Source of the DNA: Alviniconcha marisindica
Taxonomy: Eukaryota; Mollusca; Gastropoda; Provannidae
Length of the DNA stretch: 64,000 nucleotides
Assembly (NCBI GenBank): GCA_018857735.1
Contig: JABMCL010001734.1
Coordinates: forward strand, 1,175,001 to 1,239,000
Reading direction: 5' to 3'
A program made the position numbers and the translations under genes. The notes under the pieces were generated by a model. That model did not search any database and had not been told where the DNA came from. It saw only the letters and a program-made list of their open reading frames with translations. Position 1 is the first letter of the stretch. Every line of letters begins with the position of its first letter. This document shows, piece by piece, positions 1 to 26,882 of this stretch.

Positions 1-229
1 TTACTTCCTGTTGGTAACATTTTCAGCCGTGTCATATGTCTATCACTCTATGTGTGACTGAATAACTCACGTAGATGACTGGTTGTAGTGTTAGTTGAAA
101 AGCGTGAATTGTCGACTACTGATACTGAAGAGGGTGCATAGGGCGGGGTGAGGGGAGGGGAGGGGCATTCTCTGTTTAACAGTTTCACGACCTGACTGAC
201 TCTTCTTAGTTTGTTTTTGTTAAAGGAAC

Positions 230-345
230 ATCTCCTCCTCCTATTACTACTACTACTGCTCCTCTTCCTCCTCCTTCTCCTCCTCTTCCTCCTCCTTCTC
301 CTCCTTTTCCTCCTCCTCCTCCTACCACTACTAGTGAAGGAGAAG
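230..345. repeat. Pyrimidine-rich CTC/TTC triplet tract
   Basis: Runs of CTCCTC, CTACTA and CTTCTC on the + strand. The rest of 1-880 shows no gene. Confidence 0.6.
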
Positions 346-655
346 AAGAAGATTAGTTTTGGGAGCTGTTGAGATGATGGAGGGTGGGGTGGAAGCGTGT
401 TAGGGCGAGTGCTAGGACTGAGTTAGGTCTTCGAGTGCGTGACGATCACTCACAGTAAGGTATTAGCCAACTCCTTCCAGCATTCAGCAATGAGCTGTCA
501 CTGAATAGGCCTGTGTCCGGTCACGAACAGAGACCGACATAAACGCGCATGACTCAGTGAATACGATACGACGTCAGGACGAAGAGATTTTTATATTTAG
601 ACTGCCTGAAAATCGACACTGATTGTTAAAGCATTTTCAAACAGGAAGAATGGTC

Positions 656-724
656 ACGAAAGAATGCCCGCCACGAACCTATGTATTGCACCTATGTATA
701 GGTTCTTTGCGGACATTCTTTCGT
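656..724. repeat. Imperfect inverted repeat (28-base arms)
   Basis: Left arm 656-683 starts ACGAAAGAATGCCCGC; right arm 697-724 ends GCGGACATTCTTTCGT. About four mismatches over 28 bases, with a 13-base loop. It would fold as a strong hairpin. It may be a tiny foldback element or a transcribed hairpin. Confidence 0.75.
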
Positions 725-884
725 TACGCGAAGGCGTTCGGTTATAAAATGTCCGCAGCGGCCAGAGTTAGCGACTGAGTGAGATGGGTCGGGAATATTA
801 ATGACACGTATTAACCTTTTCGACAAACGTCACCTCCACATAAAGCCCGGTCCATGTGTCGTGCTGTTTATTTATTTACAATAA

Positions 885-1105
885 TAATGATGATGGATAC
901 TTGAAGCGCAGGTCCTAAGTGCTTACAGTTTCTTTGAGATGTACATGTTTTCAAGATTCGGTGCATAACACACACACGCACACACGCACACACACGCACA
1001 CACGCACACACGCGCGCACACGCGCACACGCGCACCCCCCCCCCCCCCCCACACACACACATTCTGCTCTGCTGAAATCTGCCGCATACAATTTATGTTC
1101 TAAAT
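885..1105 (-). mobile_element. Fragment of non-LTR retrotransposon 3' end with CA microsatellite
   Basis: Matches 47045-47470 in arrangement: an (AAT) tail, ACTTG(A/G)AGYGC, CCTAAG, ACATGTTTTCAAGAT and then a CA-rich run (971-1060). Read on the - strand this is the 3' end of the element; the coding part is missing. Confidence 0.5.
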
Positions 1106-1299
1106 AAAATAAAATAAATATTACATTCCCCCCACCGCCTTGCCGCACTGATACTTTTTTTGATGTGTTTGTTCACTGGCAATCTTTGTGATTGGGTTTG
1201 CTGGTGTCGATGATTTAAAACATGTTTTGTGCGCAGACCGCAGATTGTAAGAACAGCGAGCACTGAAATGTCTTAAATCAACATTTGAGTGATAAAACG

Positions 1300-1325
1300 T
1301 TTCTCTCTGTCTGTCTGTCTGTCTA

Positions 1326-1358
<33 letters not shown>

Positions 1359-1420
1359 ATCTGTCTGTCTGTCTCTCCCTCCCTCCCTCTCCGCTCTCTC
1401 TCTCTCTCTCTCTCTCTCTT
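1300..1420. repeat. (CTGT)n / (CT)n microsatellite
   Basis: CTGT repeats, then CCCT and CT repeats. 1420-2275 holds no gene I can support. Confidence 0.9.
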
Positions 1421-2275
1421 TGATCGACTACAAAATTATTAAAAATGATAATAATCGTTTTGAAGGTCCTATCCAGCGGCTCAAAGCACTGAACATCATA
1501 TGATGTACATCAAGATAGACTGAGATCCACTACGTGTCATCAGTGTTGTGTCTGACAAACAGCGGAGAGAGCGGGAAGGGCTGTAAAGGTGCAGCAGTGC
1601 AGTAACTGATAATTATGAGTTCAGTGCAGTACTCAGTTGTAGTCAGTTCGCTCAGTCCTCCATTCCGTTTTCTTCACTGAGTTTCTCTCAACCTCATTAC
1701 TCAGATGGTTAAGTCGTTTTATTGAAACTGAAATAGAGCGAGGGAAAGAGAAAGACCAAAAGAGCAATGCGGTCGGACCTATTCATGATGACTGTCACAC
1801 CAGACCGCTTCTCGCATCTCACTACTTCTTCAGAATGGAAGGCTGTATCAGTGCATGGGGGAGGGGAACTGCCGAAGGCTGAATCAAAGTCTGTAGTTTC
1901 AAACCTGACGGTTTCGGCACGTGAGTCAAATCCGTTGGAACTGGTGAGACCGCTTTTACAATGAGTGGTATCAGGGACCGCCCCCCCCCCCCAATTAAAA
2001 AAATGTATAAATAAAATAAAATAAAATAAAGCAACAAAACAACAACTGACACTGACAAAAACAAAACGGATAAAAATAAAATAAAAAATGTTTTAAATAA
2101 TCTTTAAAAAAAACGAAAAAAAACAAAAACGGGGCTTGTTGAGTGAGTCGCGGCAGCCTACACAACTCGGGCTCTGGTTTTGCTTTCGTTATTGTATTAT
2201 TTTTAAAATTTATTTTCAAAGAAAAAAAGGAAAAAAAAGGCATAAGTAATTTTAAATGAGATCTGGGTCTATGGG

Positions 2276-2596
2276 ATGTTGTCCTTCAATCTGTGCCGGA
2301 ACTGGAGGTGGGGAAAAAAGGACTTGAGGCACAAAAGAAACCCCGTCCGGCCCTCGGGAGACGAGAGCTGTAGGCAACCGGCGGCAGGCCGCCTCGCGCA
2401 GCACATTTCGGAGGCCACTTCCAAATCCTCAGACCGATCCAACAAACGCAGCCATCAACACACAGGCTGCCCCTGCACGTGTTTAGCTTCCTGCTTGCCA
2501 GGATCAACAAGGGGGCTGACCAGAAGCTCTGTTCGGTATTCTCTTCTGTCACCTTCTGCGTCAGTGCGACCGACTGGAAGAGAGCAGTAACGGAAG
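2276..2596 (+). promoter_or_regulatory. Candidate promoter / first non-coding exon upstream of Src
   Basis: Unlike its A/T-rich surroundings, 2335-2420 is GC- and CpG-rich (CCGGCGGCAGGCCGCCTCGC). The block ends at a consensus donor, GGAAG|GTAAGTTTG, at 2596. The open frame across it looks non-protein-like. A 5' exon of the Src transcript spliced to 13239 is the simplest reading, but this is inference without RNA evidence. Confidence 0.35.
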
Positions 2597-5500
2597 GTAA
2601 GTTTGTTCAGGGTGTTATTCATTAACTTAGGCCTATTATGATAGAATTTCACTCGGAAAACATCCAGCATCCATAATTTAAAGAGAGGAGGTGAAAAGTT
2701 TTTCGTGCACGTCGGCGAAAATTTCCTGTCAAAACATTTGCAGTGGTGTAGCTGGGGTTGTTTGAACTTCCTTGTTCGAGCTGTTGGCGTCTGTCTGCAT
2801 GGCGGCAGTTTTCACACATGCCAAACTATTCATGATTCTTGACGGGCGACAGGAAAAGCCGAGTCTTGTGACTGGACCTTTAAGTCATAGGTAGAACAAT
2901 TGGTGGCAGAACAAGAAGTGGAAGAAGAGTTGTGAGATTTATTTTACTAGAAGTGGAAGAAGAGTTGTGAGATTTTTTTTAAAGTTAATGTTTGCGAACC
3001 ATAAGATTTGTAAACTTAGCACAGTTTAACTGCAATACAAATTTAACCTTTAATTTTGATATATATATATATTATATATATATATACTTATAATACTATT
3101 GTTCTGTTGTAATACTAATAGAATCAATAATTGCTGTGTATAGCCAGCTGAACAGTTAACGATAATTTACATTAAATTAAATTACATTAATTTGGGGTAG
3201 ATTTGGTTAAATATTCATTTCCACCACCAGTCATCACACTAGACATTTTTCAAACCAGTGTGACATCGATGACTTTGTACAATTACAGTATAGCTATAAT
3301 TGTGTATAATTAATAATGTAACTTTATCAGGTGGCAGAAGTGGTACATGGAATCAGACAAATGCTGTAGCCAGTCAGATATGGTGCTGACTATACTACTT
3401 ACTAGTGTAAAGTACTACTAGAGCTGTACTACTACTAGCAAATACTCTGCTCCCTCCCCAGTCTGGCACACACACCACCACCACCACCACCACCTGCACA
3501 TTTATTTTTTATTTTTAGGATAACCAGTTCAACAAAATAACAGTTGGTACTGCTGATTTTTTACCAGTATAGATGCAGATTGTAACTGGTAAAATACTGG
3601 AAATTACCAGTTAAAGTGAACCCTGACCACACTACCCAACACCCCAGTACCTCTCAAACTCATGCTCTACAGCTTATACTTTATAGTTATAGTCATACTC
3701 ATACTAAGTCATAGTCAGACATGGTGATATTTCTAGTGATACTGTTTGTGTGCAGCCTAGTAGAGTACAGGTAGTAATGATGAAGTACGTTGAGTTTAGG
3801 TAGTAATGATGAAATATGGACATTTTGCCATCTAGGGTTTGAAATTCCCACTGGTCTGGTGGTCTGTGACCACTTAAGTTGCTGGCAGACCAGTGGAGCT
3901 CTTCTTTCCACTGGCCCAAAACTTTAATGGACCAGTAACTTTTTGGAGAAATGTCAAGCCATTTTCTCAGGGTACTTTTCCCTGAGCACTTTTTTGAGTG
4001 TTGGGCAATGACTGTCTAAAGCGATGAAAACCATGATAACACAGAACATAGGTGGGATTTTTATAGGTCTGTCGGCAACAACACTTGCCAAGGGGTTTAT
4101 ATCTCTTGTCTGGCTCTGTCTCAGTAGGTTTTTTGTCCTCCATGACCAGTGAAAGTTATAGGGGACCAGTATCTAGGCTAGTTGAAGTAGTTCTCTCTTT
4201 CATTAGTTGTTCTTCATCACCAGTGAAAATCACAGGCCCGACAGGGGACCACAACCAGTGAAGTTTGTGTTTCACTGGGAATGAACTTTGGTGATAAGAC
4301 TTGCACAGACCAGAGAAGAGTTTTGCCTAACAGTAATACTGTAAAGTGTAATGTGGCCTGTCGCTGTCAGAAAACTCAGTTTATCAGTATCACACATACT
4401 ATGCCTCAAGCCAGGTTCATATTTAGGCCGCTGCGTGTCAAGTTGATGTGCTGCTGATTACCTTCAGCATCTCGGAATTGATGTAACCTTGACAGCAATT
4501 CATTTGGGCATGTCATTTATTGGCAGGCGTGCATGCATTAAAAAAAAAAAAATCATCACTGGTACGTAATGTATGTACTGTAAATTTATATTAATTCCAG
4601 ATGACTCAGCTGTGTCAGATCAACCCCAGGTTGTTGGGGTGTTTTTTGTTAGAGGGTGGGTCTTTTTCAGTTTCCGCAGGGTTTCTTGTAACATGTAACA
4701 CTAACATTAAAAACCAGCAGTCCATTACATAATATTTAAACCTGAGGTTCTGCCAGCTCTTCTTTTTATGTCATGGTGACCAGTATGGGTCCAAATTTTC
4801 CATTACAGCATATTTTAATTCAGCTGCTGAACAAATCAACATATGTTTAGTAGTGTGGTTTGTTATAACTAAATGACTTCTCTGCAAGGCATAAAGGCAC
4901 AGGATGTACTTTGAACTAGTTGAAACTAGTTGAACTAGTTGACATGTTTACCCTAAAAAAAAAAAATCAGATTTTTCTTTCACCTATCCACTGAAAAAGG
5001 CATTGCCCCCCTCCACCCTTCCCCCAACCTCCCAGCCCCCCCCCCCCACCCCCCCCAAGAAAAAGGAAGAAAGAAGATCTCATGCCCCGCCCCCCCCCCC
5101 CCCCCCCCCCCCAGTCCATATATCATTATATGCAGCCCTCTGCATTTAACAATAGTCCCCATAATTAACTCAGATCTACGCAGAATAACTATAAGCATGA
5201 CCAGTCAAAATGTGTTGGTGGTTCTACATCAGAGCGTGATTGCATTTTAATTACAACCATTTTTATTTTATTTTTAAACCAATTATTATTTGTAAAGGAA
5301 GGTAAAAATTAAATTTTAAAAATCCAAACAGATGAAACTGTACTGAAAGGTTCAGAAGAGCGCTTATTTAATATGACTTGACACCACACAACATGGAAAT
5401 TTTCAGGGTAAGCCCATTTATCAAATGACAAAACAACAGTTAAACAGTAAAAAATGAAATGTAGGCTACTTATCTATCTGCTTGTGGCTATGGTGTCTTC

Positions 5501-6269
5501 CGTGTCTAGTGCATGAAAGAAAGATAAAGTTGAACTTTGGAAGCTGGTACTGATAGTGATACTCAAAATGGCTGTGCTCTGGCTTGTGTCCTGGAAAGGC
5601 AGAAATGTGAAATTATATGTGTGGTGACATGTTCCATAGAAGGGCATCGAGAGCCAGATATCTATTATATGTCCAAGAACAAGACCTTTACCCATGGAAA
5701 CAACAGGAACATTTGTCTCCCCCCCCCCCACCCCCATCCCACCCCCAGTCTTGTCATTTAGGGCATTATTATTATATATAATATCAAATACAGTCACCAG
5801 TTATGTAAAATACAGTCATTAGTTGATTACTAATTACTGTGGTGGTTGATGACAAGATCTCAGGATCCAACTCATCCAGGCAAAGCCTTTCCAGTTACAA
5901 GTAATAAGGAGAAAACAGGATATATATCACAGTTTATCGAAAACCAGTGCCACAGTGTGACACTGACAGTAGACGAAGCTGCACTGAGAAAGAATTGATT
6001 CAAACCTTTTCTGTGCTGTCATCTGCTCCCATCGCCCTGTCTGTGCTTAAAAATCCCTAAACTGCTGCCTGCAGCAAAGGCTGTTTTATTGATGGTATTG
6101 GTAGCTTTGACCTTTTAAAAGTGTAGGTGTGGTCAGCCTGCTGGTGTGGTAAGAATTGTTCTACCCTGCAAAGGGCTGCTACAAAAGTAAAGTAAAAAGG
6201 AAACAGCACATTTCTGTACAAAGCAGTATCATTTTTACAGTTTTATTGAATAATGCTTCTGGTATTAAT

Positions 6270-6400
6270 CTTGTCTGTATGTTGTTGCACACTCTTAAAC
6301 TGTGAATATTTTATATGTGTGTATTTAATTGTTTGTTATTCATATGTAGCACCTACGTTTCCTTTAAATTAATGCAATGAAGAAGTACGTGACTTGGAAA
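6270..6400 (+). mobile_element. Dispersed repeat copy (shared with 41770-41940)
   Basis: Both copies read GTATG..., then ACTGTGAAT, a TTGTTTGTTATTCA core, TGYAGCACC and TTTCCTTTAAAT, ending GAAGAAGTA or AAAGAAGTA. Likely a 3' end of a retroelement. No coding part is visible. Confidence 0.55.
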
Positions 6401-6689
6401 CAGCCAAAGAAAACCATGTTTTAAATTGGCAAAATGTAATAGACTAAAAAAATAAAAATGAAACCATAGATGATTCTAATTAAATCTCATGAGCTATAAA
6501 GAAGACAGATAGAGGTATAGCTGTTTCATAATTTTAGAAGTTAACTCTGCATTATTTTTTCTGATTAGTACTGTTTTTCAGCGATTTTTCACTGCGTACA
6601 CCGCAACAAATGTTTTGGGTCTTGAGGCTCGCTTTTAAAAATCTTAAGCTAATAAGTTGTCCTAAGTCCCAAGTGGAAGGAATGATGAG

Positions 6690-7635
6690 CTCAAGCGTGG
6701 ACTTTGGCGGTGGGTGGCTTCAAAGGTGAGACATTGGTGTGGGGATCAGTGTAGGTGAGGGAGAGTAGGCATGCATGCCAACTGGCTTGCCTGGCTTTGC
6801 ACAAACACACAGCTCTGGGGATCAACAGCTCTCTGAGGCTAGCTGTTGGCCCATGTTGGTTGTTGGAGCCCAGGGGGAGGACTTGGGTGTATGTGTTGGG
6901 GGGGGGGGGATACCTTTTGTGTTGAGACCCAGTTTGACTGATCTTGGAAGTTAGAGTCAGAGTGGCTACTTTTTGGGTGTTGAGGCCCAATTTGACTAAT
7001 CTTAGAGTTGAGTGGATGTTTTTATCTTTCAAATTTGTCAAGTCTTCTAGCTGGGTGGCTGTCTTATGTAACAACAGCAATGGTAATAAACTAATGCCCC
7101 CCCCCCCCATGCTGGTTGGGGGGGGGGGGGGGGTGGTGCTACCTTGAATGTTGAGGCCCAGTTTGACTAATCTTAGAGATGAGTGGAATTTGTAGTCTTC
7201 TGTCTACCTGGCTGGGTGGCTGGCTGTCTTAGGTAACAACAATAATAGTAATAAATGCTTGGCTCTTGTTGGTTGTTGAGGCCAGGAGGTGGACTGGAAG
7301 GGGGGGGGGCGTACTGGGGAGGAGGGGGGCTAACCTTGGGTGTTGAGGCCCAGTTTGACTGATCGTAAGTCAAGTGGAAGTTTTTCACTTTTAAATTTGT
7401 GACTTCTTCTGTCTGCCTAGCTGGGTGTCTGTCTGTCTTACTCTTATCTAACAACAGCAGTAGTAATCAATTCTTGGCCCCCTGTTAATTGTTGGAAACA
7501 GCAGTAGTAATAAATTCTTGGCCCCCTGTGAGTTGTTGTGGCCCAGTTTGACTAATCTTAGAGCCTACTGGAATTTGTAAAGTCCTCTGTCTGCCTGGCT
7601 AGGTGGCTGTCTCATGTAACAACAACAGTATGTTC
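6690..7635. repeat. Tandem repeat, about 180-220 base unit, four to five copies
   Basis: Each unit carries GAGGCCCAGTTTGACTAATC, a TTTAAATTTGT-like core, CTGCCTGGCTGGGTGGCTGT, AACAACAGCA and poly-C or poly-G runs. Copies are diverged; the homopolymer runs differ most. Confidence 0.8.
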
Positions 7636-7689
7636 ACTAGTTTTGTGTTTGAGGTGAACGCATTGTGCTTTGTGTACTGTAGAGTGTGG

Positions 7690-7925
7690 TCAAATCTGTT
7701 GCACACTTGTACAGGAACAGTAAATGCTTGCAGGACTTCCTTGTGTGAAATGACACATTTATCAGACTGTACACAGGCACTCACCATCATCAGTGTTTAT
7801 ATTTTATTTTCAAATCTGTTGTACAGGAACAGTAAATGTTTGCGGGACTTCCTTGTGTGAAATGACACATTTACCAGACTGTACACAGGCACTCAACATC
7901 ATCAGTATTTATATTTTATTTATGA
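7690..7925. repeat. Tandem duplication, about 115-base unit, two copies
   Basis: Units begin CAAATCTGTTG, contain CAGGAACAGTAAATG and GACTTCCTTGTGTGAAATGA, and end in ATATTTTATTT. High identity suggests a recent duplication. Confidence 0.85.
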
Positions 7926-9897
7926 ATAGTTAGTAATACAGAATTGAGCAGCACAACTTAATGAAGATGAAGATCCTAGTCTTGGTTGTCAGGGGAGTAA
8001 GACTGATGTGGACAAAATTCTGAAACAAGAATGACTGCTGGATTACCCCAAAATTTGCAGATTGTGTATCTATGTCATAATATATAAGTGTTCTTTTGAA
8101 TCTTTTATGTGTTTGGATACTGATCTGGGCAGCTTAAAATTTAAATAAACACTGATCTGAGTAGCTTAAAAGTTAAATAAACAAATACATGAGGAAATTA
8201 AGGATTTTTAAAAAGCCACACTTAATTGTGATTTAATTGCTTTTTGAATCACACTGCAGCATGTGTTTGCTGTTAAATTATGAAAGGGTTGATGTAGAAG
8301 CAATTAAAGCCACGTTTTGTCATAAAGTAATATGGGCAGGTATTCTGTGCTGTCATTGCCATTCTGCAAGGCACTGAGCTGTCATTGCCATTCTGCAAGG
8401 CATTTGGTAAAGCCTAAAGTCACAGCAGCTCCTTGAGTTAAGCATAAAGTGTGCAACTCTTATGTCCCTGAAACATTTACAAAGGAGTGTGATTATGACA
8501 CATGTGAAATCTAGATTTAATGTCCCAGGGCAGCCCCAACTGGCAAAGAAATTAAAGTCCTCAGAATGTCTTGATTTTTTTGATTTTTTTTATCTTGATG
8601 GGTTACGTTGGCAGAGCCCAATTTTGGTACAAACTCCAACAGAAAAATGGGGAGAAAAAGCAAACATGCTTTCTCCAAGACAGAAGATATCCAAGTGAAA
8701 AACCAAAACTTTAGGATTCTGTTTTGAAATGTCCAATTTTTAATTTAAATATGAAACAGAAACTGAGTTTTGTGAGACAGGTAGATGACTTGTGTACAAA
8801 CCACTGCCAGATGTCATAGTTTGCCTGTTTTACACCATGTCTTTGTTTTTAAACTTAACTCGAATTCAACATGATATTTTAAACTTTAAAATGATACCCT
8901 CAGTCACAGGTTTTCATTAGTTTCTGTCATTTTTTGTTTTTTTGTTTTTACAAAACGTGTTTATAAATGGCCATTTTTTTTAAAACAGTGAAGCTTAGCC
9001 ATAATTATTATAATAATTCTTAACCCATGCTGCATCAGTTGACAGTGAAATCATAGGAAAAACTACACAAAATGTTACTTTGACTAGATGATACAAAAAT
9101 GAATGTGCGAATTTTCAGTGAAAACACCTTTCCTGAGCAACAGAAAGACAGGTAATACACTAACAAACAATGGCAGGGATGAAATTTGATTTTATACTTA
9201 GCTTTTAGATTGTGTAGAAGTTTTGGGGGGAGAATGCAAGTATGAGCCTGACACATATGTGAAATGGGGTAGTAAGTAACGTGGTGGTCTGGTCAACCAA
9301 TATGTTTATAATATCAGGACGAGTTGTGAAATGGGCATGATGTAATTAATATGTGATGTGAAAAATGGATGATGAACAAGAAAGAGTGAAGTGGGGTATA
9401 TATATATAACAACAGTACAGTGTAGAGACCCTTGAAAAGGGGAGAGAGAAAAAAGAAAAAAGTATCCGGTCAAATTATAATGAGGACTGTCAAAGTTTTG
9501 CAGAAAATTCACACAGGGTGGTCAACTTGACCTGTGTTGGGGGACCACCCTGGGCCTTGCAAACAATAGTCATTTACTCTTTGTCCATGACATCCGCCTT
9601 CCTGTCACGATGACATCCCCCTTCCTGTCACTGCTGCTGCTTGAGTTGATGCCACAGATGTTGAGGGTCTTAGTACTCCCTCCACCAAAACATTTACTAT
9701 GTTGTTTAATATACTGTCTGTTTAATAGTGAACTGCCATAATGGCTATGGAACCCAGCCCAAAGCAGCATTTTAACTCATTGTGCAACAAGTGTACTTAG
9801 GGAACACCAGGGTTGGTGGGGTATGGTGCCAAAGAGTTAAGATCAGGTTCTTCCCTTGAAGGCTCAGAGGTACCTGTGTAACTGTGTCAGTGTGTGT

Positions 9898-9898
9898 G

Positions 9899-9950
<52 letters not shown>
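9898..9950. repeat. (GA)n microsatellite
   Basis: An unbroken GA run of about 48 bases. Nothing else is recognised in 8020-10120. Confidence 0.95.
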
Positions 9951-9952
<2 letters not shown>

Positions 9953-10549
9953 CATTATTAAGTGCCTGTGAAAGTGTGAAGTACAATTAAACATTTTCAG
10001 TGTGTGTGTGCACGCGTTTGTGAACCATTATCAAGTGCCTATGAAGTACAGTTATACATGTATGCAGTGAAAGTGTATGGGTAGTATGAGTTGTATGACA
10101 TGCTGTATGCTACTATTGCTTATTGAGGCAGACAGGAGTTGGTGATGGGTTGAAAGTGATGCATCCCCTCCATTTCCTTTTTCAGCGGCAGGGACACCAT
10201 GGGTCCTGTTTAGCGGACAGCCAGCGGTTCTCAGCTGATTGGTTGCCTGCCCGCCTACTGTCTAGTTCTTCTTCCTGGTTTCTTATTGCTTCCTTTGAAT
10301 GTGGCCGTGAGGGTCTGGGTGATTCATTCCTGTATCAGGACAAAGTCTGTGCCTGGCAAGTTCATTTCACTGCTTCAGTGCTTGTGTAACTTCAGTCATA
10401 CCATCGTTGTTATTGCGTTCTTAATCTTACAAGGATGTAAACTTGTGGTGCGGTTTTGGTGTGAACTTTATGGCAACTTATTAACCTGGATTCTGTGATG
10501 TCAGAAGGTGTTGAAAATTCTTAAATGTAATTTAAAATCTTTTGGTGAG

Positions 10550-10870
10550 CACTCTTTGAGCTTTGTTACTCCATCTGTTTGGAATTTGCTGCCTGCCAGT
10601 CTATGAAATTTCCCCATTCTGTCTCTACTCTGAGTTCAAAACTCAGCTCAAGTGTTTTCTGTTTAGACAGGCCTTTTCACAAACCTCTGTCGACCATTTT
10701 CGTGACCATGGATTACTGGTGTGTGGAGTATGTGTGTAAATGTCGGTAATTGTGTGTGCCAGCATGATGATGTTTTGCTCTGCAAAAAGATTTGCACTGT
10801 ACATGTACTTGAGACATCCATTATTGTTATAATGTGTATCAAAATCATTGTGATTGATGCATGAAAAGTG
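10550..10870 (+). mobile_element. Degraded non-LTR retrotransposon 3' coding end and tail
   Basis: Translation shows VTPSVWNLLPASL, the (P/S)xxWNSLP motif typical of the far C-terminus of LINE ORF2 proteins, with stops. It is followed by GATGTTTTGCTCTGCAAAAA and an ATTATTGTTATAA tail. Confidence 0.5.
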
Positions 10871-11224
10871 TTCACAAATTTAAATGACCGAAAGTGTCCC
10901 ACCAACTGAAAGAGTCCCACCATTGTTGGTAACCTAACTGGACAGTAGGTAAAGTTATTTACTGTAGATCTGTGGTATGCTGGGAGTTTCACTGAGAATT
11001 CTGTAGAAATATACTTATTTGGGGAAAGCTTTTGGTGTTTGGGAAGCCATTTTGTGTGTGTTGTTGATGTCTTTCTCATTCTGAAACTGAGTGTTTCACC
11101 TACAACCAGGAACATTTTGACTTTGTAACTGTTACCCTGCTTATGCAGTGAAACCCTTCACGTATCGAGAAGAAACTTTCTGGGACTTCTAAATAACAAG
11201 AAGAAGATTTGATTGCTGTAAGGG

Positions 11225-11425
11225 TGTTGTGTAGTTTTCTTCTCTGCAATCAGTAAAACCCTTTTATAATATTCTGCACAAAGCAAACTAGTTTGTGAGT
11301 AATTGAATTTTAACGTCCTGTGAACTGCCTTCTTCTCTGCATTCAGTAAAACCCTCTTATAATATTGTGCACAAAACAAGCAAGTTAGTGAGTAATTGAA
11401 TTTTAACGTCCTGTGAACTGCCTAG
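11225..11425. repeat. Tandem duplication, about 115-base unit, two copies
   Basis: Both units contain CAGTAAAACCCT, TATAATATT, GCACAAA and GAATTTTAACGTCCTGTGAA. 11800-12000 also holds three diverged copies of TTTTATTGTGAGCTTACTGG. Confidence 0.85.
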
Positions 11426-12002
11426 GGTCACCTCTGGACCCAAAATGATTGAAATGTTTTCCTTGAAATTTGGATGGTAGTCTAAACCACATTTTTTAGT
11501 AAGGTGGTTCCACTGTACATGGTCAGACGTTGGTTTAGGCAGCTGTACTCTGACTTCAGGGGCTTGACCTTGCCACATCTGATAGATAATTAGTGTTGCT
11601 GAAGGTTATTCTACTACAGTACTAGGAGGAAATGAACGCAACAAACTTTGGTGTGGCCAGGCTTCCCTTGTGGCTAGTGGCATGTGTGTGTGTGAGTAAT
11701 GCTGAGCCTGGGGAATTTATGTGTGTGATAATGATCTGTCACAATGTTCAGCTGTGTGACTATATTCTGTCCAGATTGTATCAGTATATTATTCTGTTTT
11801 CTTATGGAGAGTGATTTTATTGTGAGCTTAATGGATTCTGTCAAAATTGTGTATAAATATATAGATTACTCTTTTTTTTACAAAGGGCGATTTTATTGTG
11901 GGCTTACTGGATTATATCCAGATTATATCAATATATATTATCCTGTTTTAGATTTTATTGTGAGCTTACTGGACTCTATCCAGAGTGTATTGTGTTGTTT
12001 AG

Positions 12003-12240
12003 GTTAGGTTAACCCCTTCAAATTTTTGGGCAGAAAGATGCATGGACACACCTACAAACAGTATATTTTCCGCTCCTGTAACATCTACTTTCAATGCTAT
12101 GTGTTTCAAAGAAAATCCTTTCACATGCCAGTGTGAAAAAAAGAAGACAAAAACAGTTAAGGGTTTCAAATTTTGCAGTTTTATTGGTCGTTTTGAAGTG
12201 ACATCATGGCTCCAAAGAAGTACTGGCAGGGACCAAGATC
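12003..12240 (+). mobile_element. Dispersed repeat copy (shared with 44048-44225)
   Basis: Shared blocks: AACCCCTTCA, GCATGGACA, ACATCTACTTTCAATGCTAT and AATCCTTTCACATGCCAGTG followed by an A-rich stretch. Class unknown. Confidence 0.6.
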
Positions 12241-12274
12241 CCAGGAAGTGGCATCATAGCAGTGAAAGGGTTAA

Positions 12275-12563
12275 ACTTGTTCAACGCTGAGTTGTCTCCA
12301 AAGAGGTACTGGCACTGGCAGGGACCGAGATCCCAAGAAAAAATGGGGGAAGAGGGATCCTACACTGTCACCACCAGAATGAATACTGCACTAAGATGGG
12401 CCATTTTAATGTTTCATTCACTGAGGGGCAATGTCACAAGACAGTGTCCACATATCACAAGCTGCTTTTGAATGAAAAGGAGATCAGAAGCATAACTGAA
12501 CTGAGGTCCTTCTAATTACCAGCCTAATGCCTTGCTGCTACTGCTAGGCCAAACTGGCTCACA
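12275..12563 (-). mobile_element. tRNA-headed SINE, copy A
   Basis: On the - strand, 12563 downwards reads GTGAGCCAGTTTGGCCTAGC, GGCATTAGGCTGGTAA and GAAGGACCTCAGTT, like the head at 62060. The body (CACTGTCTTGTGACATTG; TTGGGATCTCGGTCCCTGCC) is shared with 23760-24145. Confidence 0.7.
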
Positions 12564-13238
12564 GTTGTAGTGTTTTTTGTTTTGTTTTTTACACAGTCAA
12601 GTCAAAGCAAGTACTTCTATATCAAATTAAAAGGAAAACATAGGTGCCACACATGAATAACAAACAACGGAATAAAATCTACATGTATAAGAGATTCTCA
12701 GTCTAAGAGCATGCAATAATGTACAAATGCCACAAGCATTATTTAAATCGAACATAAAATACATTACTTCTGGAAGTGCACAGTAAAATAAACAGTATGA
12801 CACACAAATGACTGTTATATGAGAGGGCAATCATTGCGAGCTTGTCATATGAGAGGGCAATTATTGTGAATAATGTGAGCTTTCTGGAATCTATCCAAAA
12901 TGTATTGTCTTTTTTCGTACAGAGAAGGGTCTTTATTGCAAGCTTGCTGTTTGCAGACTGAGTGCTGTGATGTTTGGCACATGTGACAGTATTGGCCATC
13001 GTAGATGAGAATGTGGACAGGACACACCTGTGTACCTCTCCTTGCGACCTTAGTGCACTGTGCATTTATGTCATGTAAGTGTAACTGGTCATCCATTTAC
13101 AATGGGAATGTTCTTTTGAAAGTGCTTTAAAAAATCCCTATTATTATTATTAATAATAAGTTTTACTCACTAATATTATTATTGTTATTGTTCCTATAAA
13201 AACATTCATTTAATTTGTCAAAAATGATGATGTTGCAG

Positions 13239-13483
13239 AAGGAGAAAGATGCCATGGACAAGTGTGAGAGGTGACCCTTGAACCTTGAACAGTCTGATAT
13301 CAGCTGAAATCGACATATCCACAGCAGAGTTCAGCCTTGAGGTGGTTGGGTCTCAGATTACTCACCTGGGATTGCTTACCGCTGCTGTAAGCTGAGTGCA
13401 GCAGTGACGTCTTCACAACAACAACAAAAAGCTCACCTGAAGAGCCCCTTGGTTGAACTCAGGGAAATTCTCCTTCACCAGTC
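13239..13483 (+). other. Probable 5' UTR part of the first coding Src exon
   Basis: A good acceptor, GATGTTGCAG|AAGG, ends at 13238. From there to the ATG there is no further donor I favour, so this is the likely leader. It contains a short upstream reading frame starting at the ATG near 13253 (MDKCER, stop), which could damp translation. A second possible acceptor, GTGCAGCAG|TG, ends near 13403. Confidence 0.4.
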
Positions 13484-26882
<13,399 letters not shown>

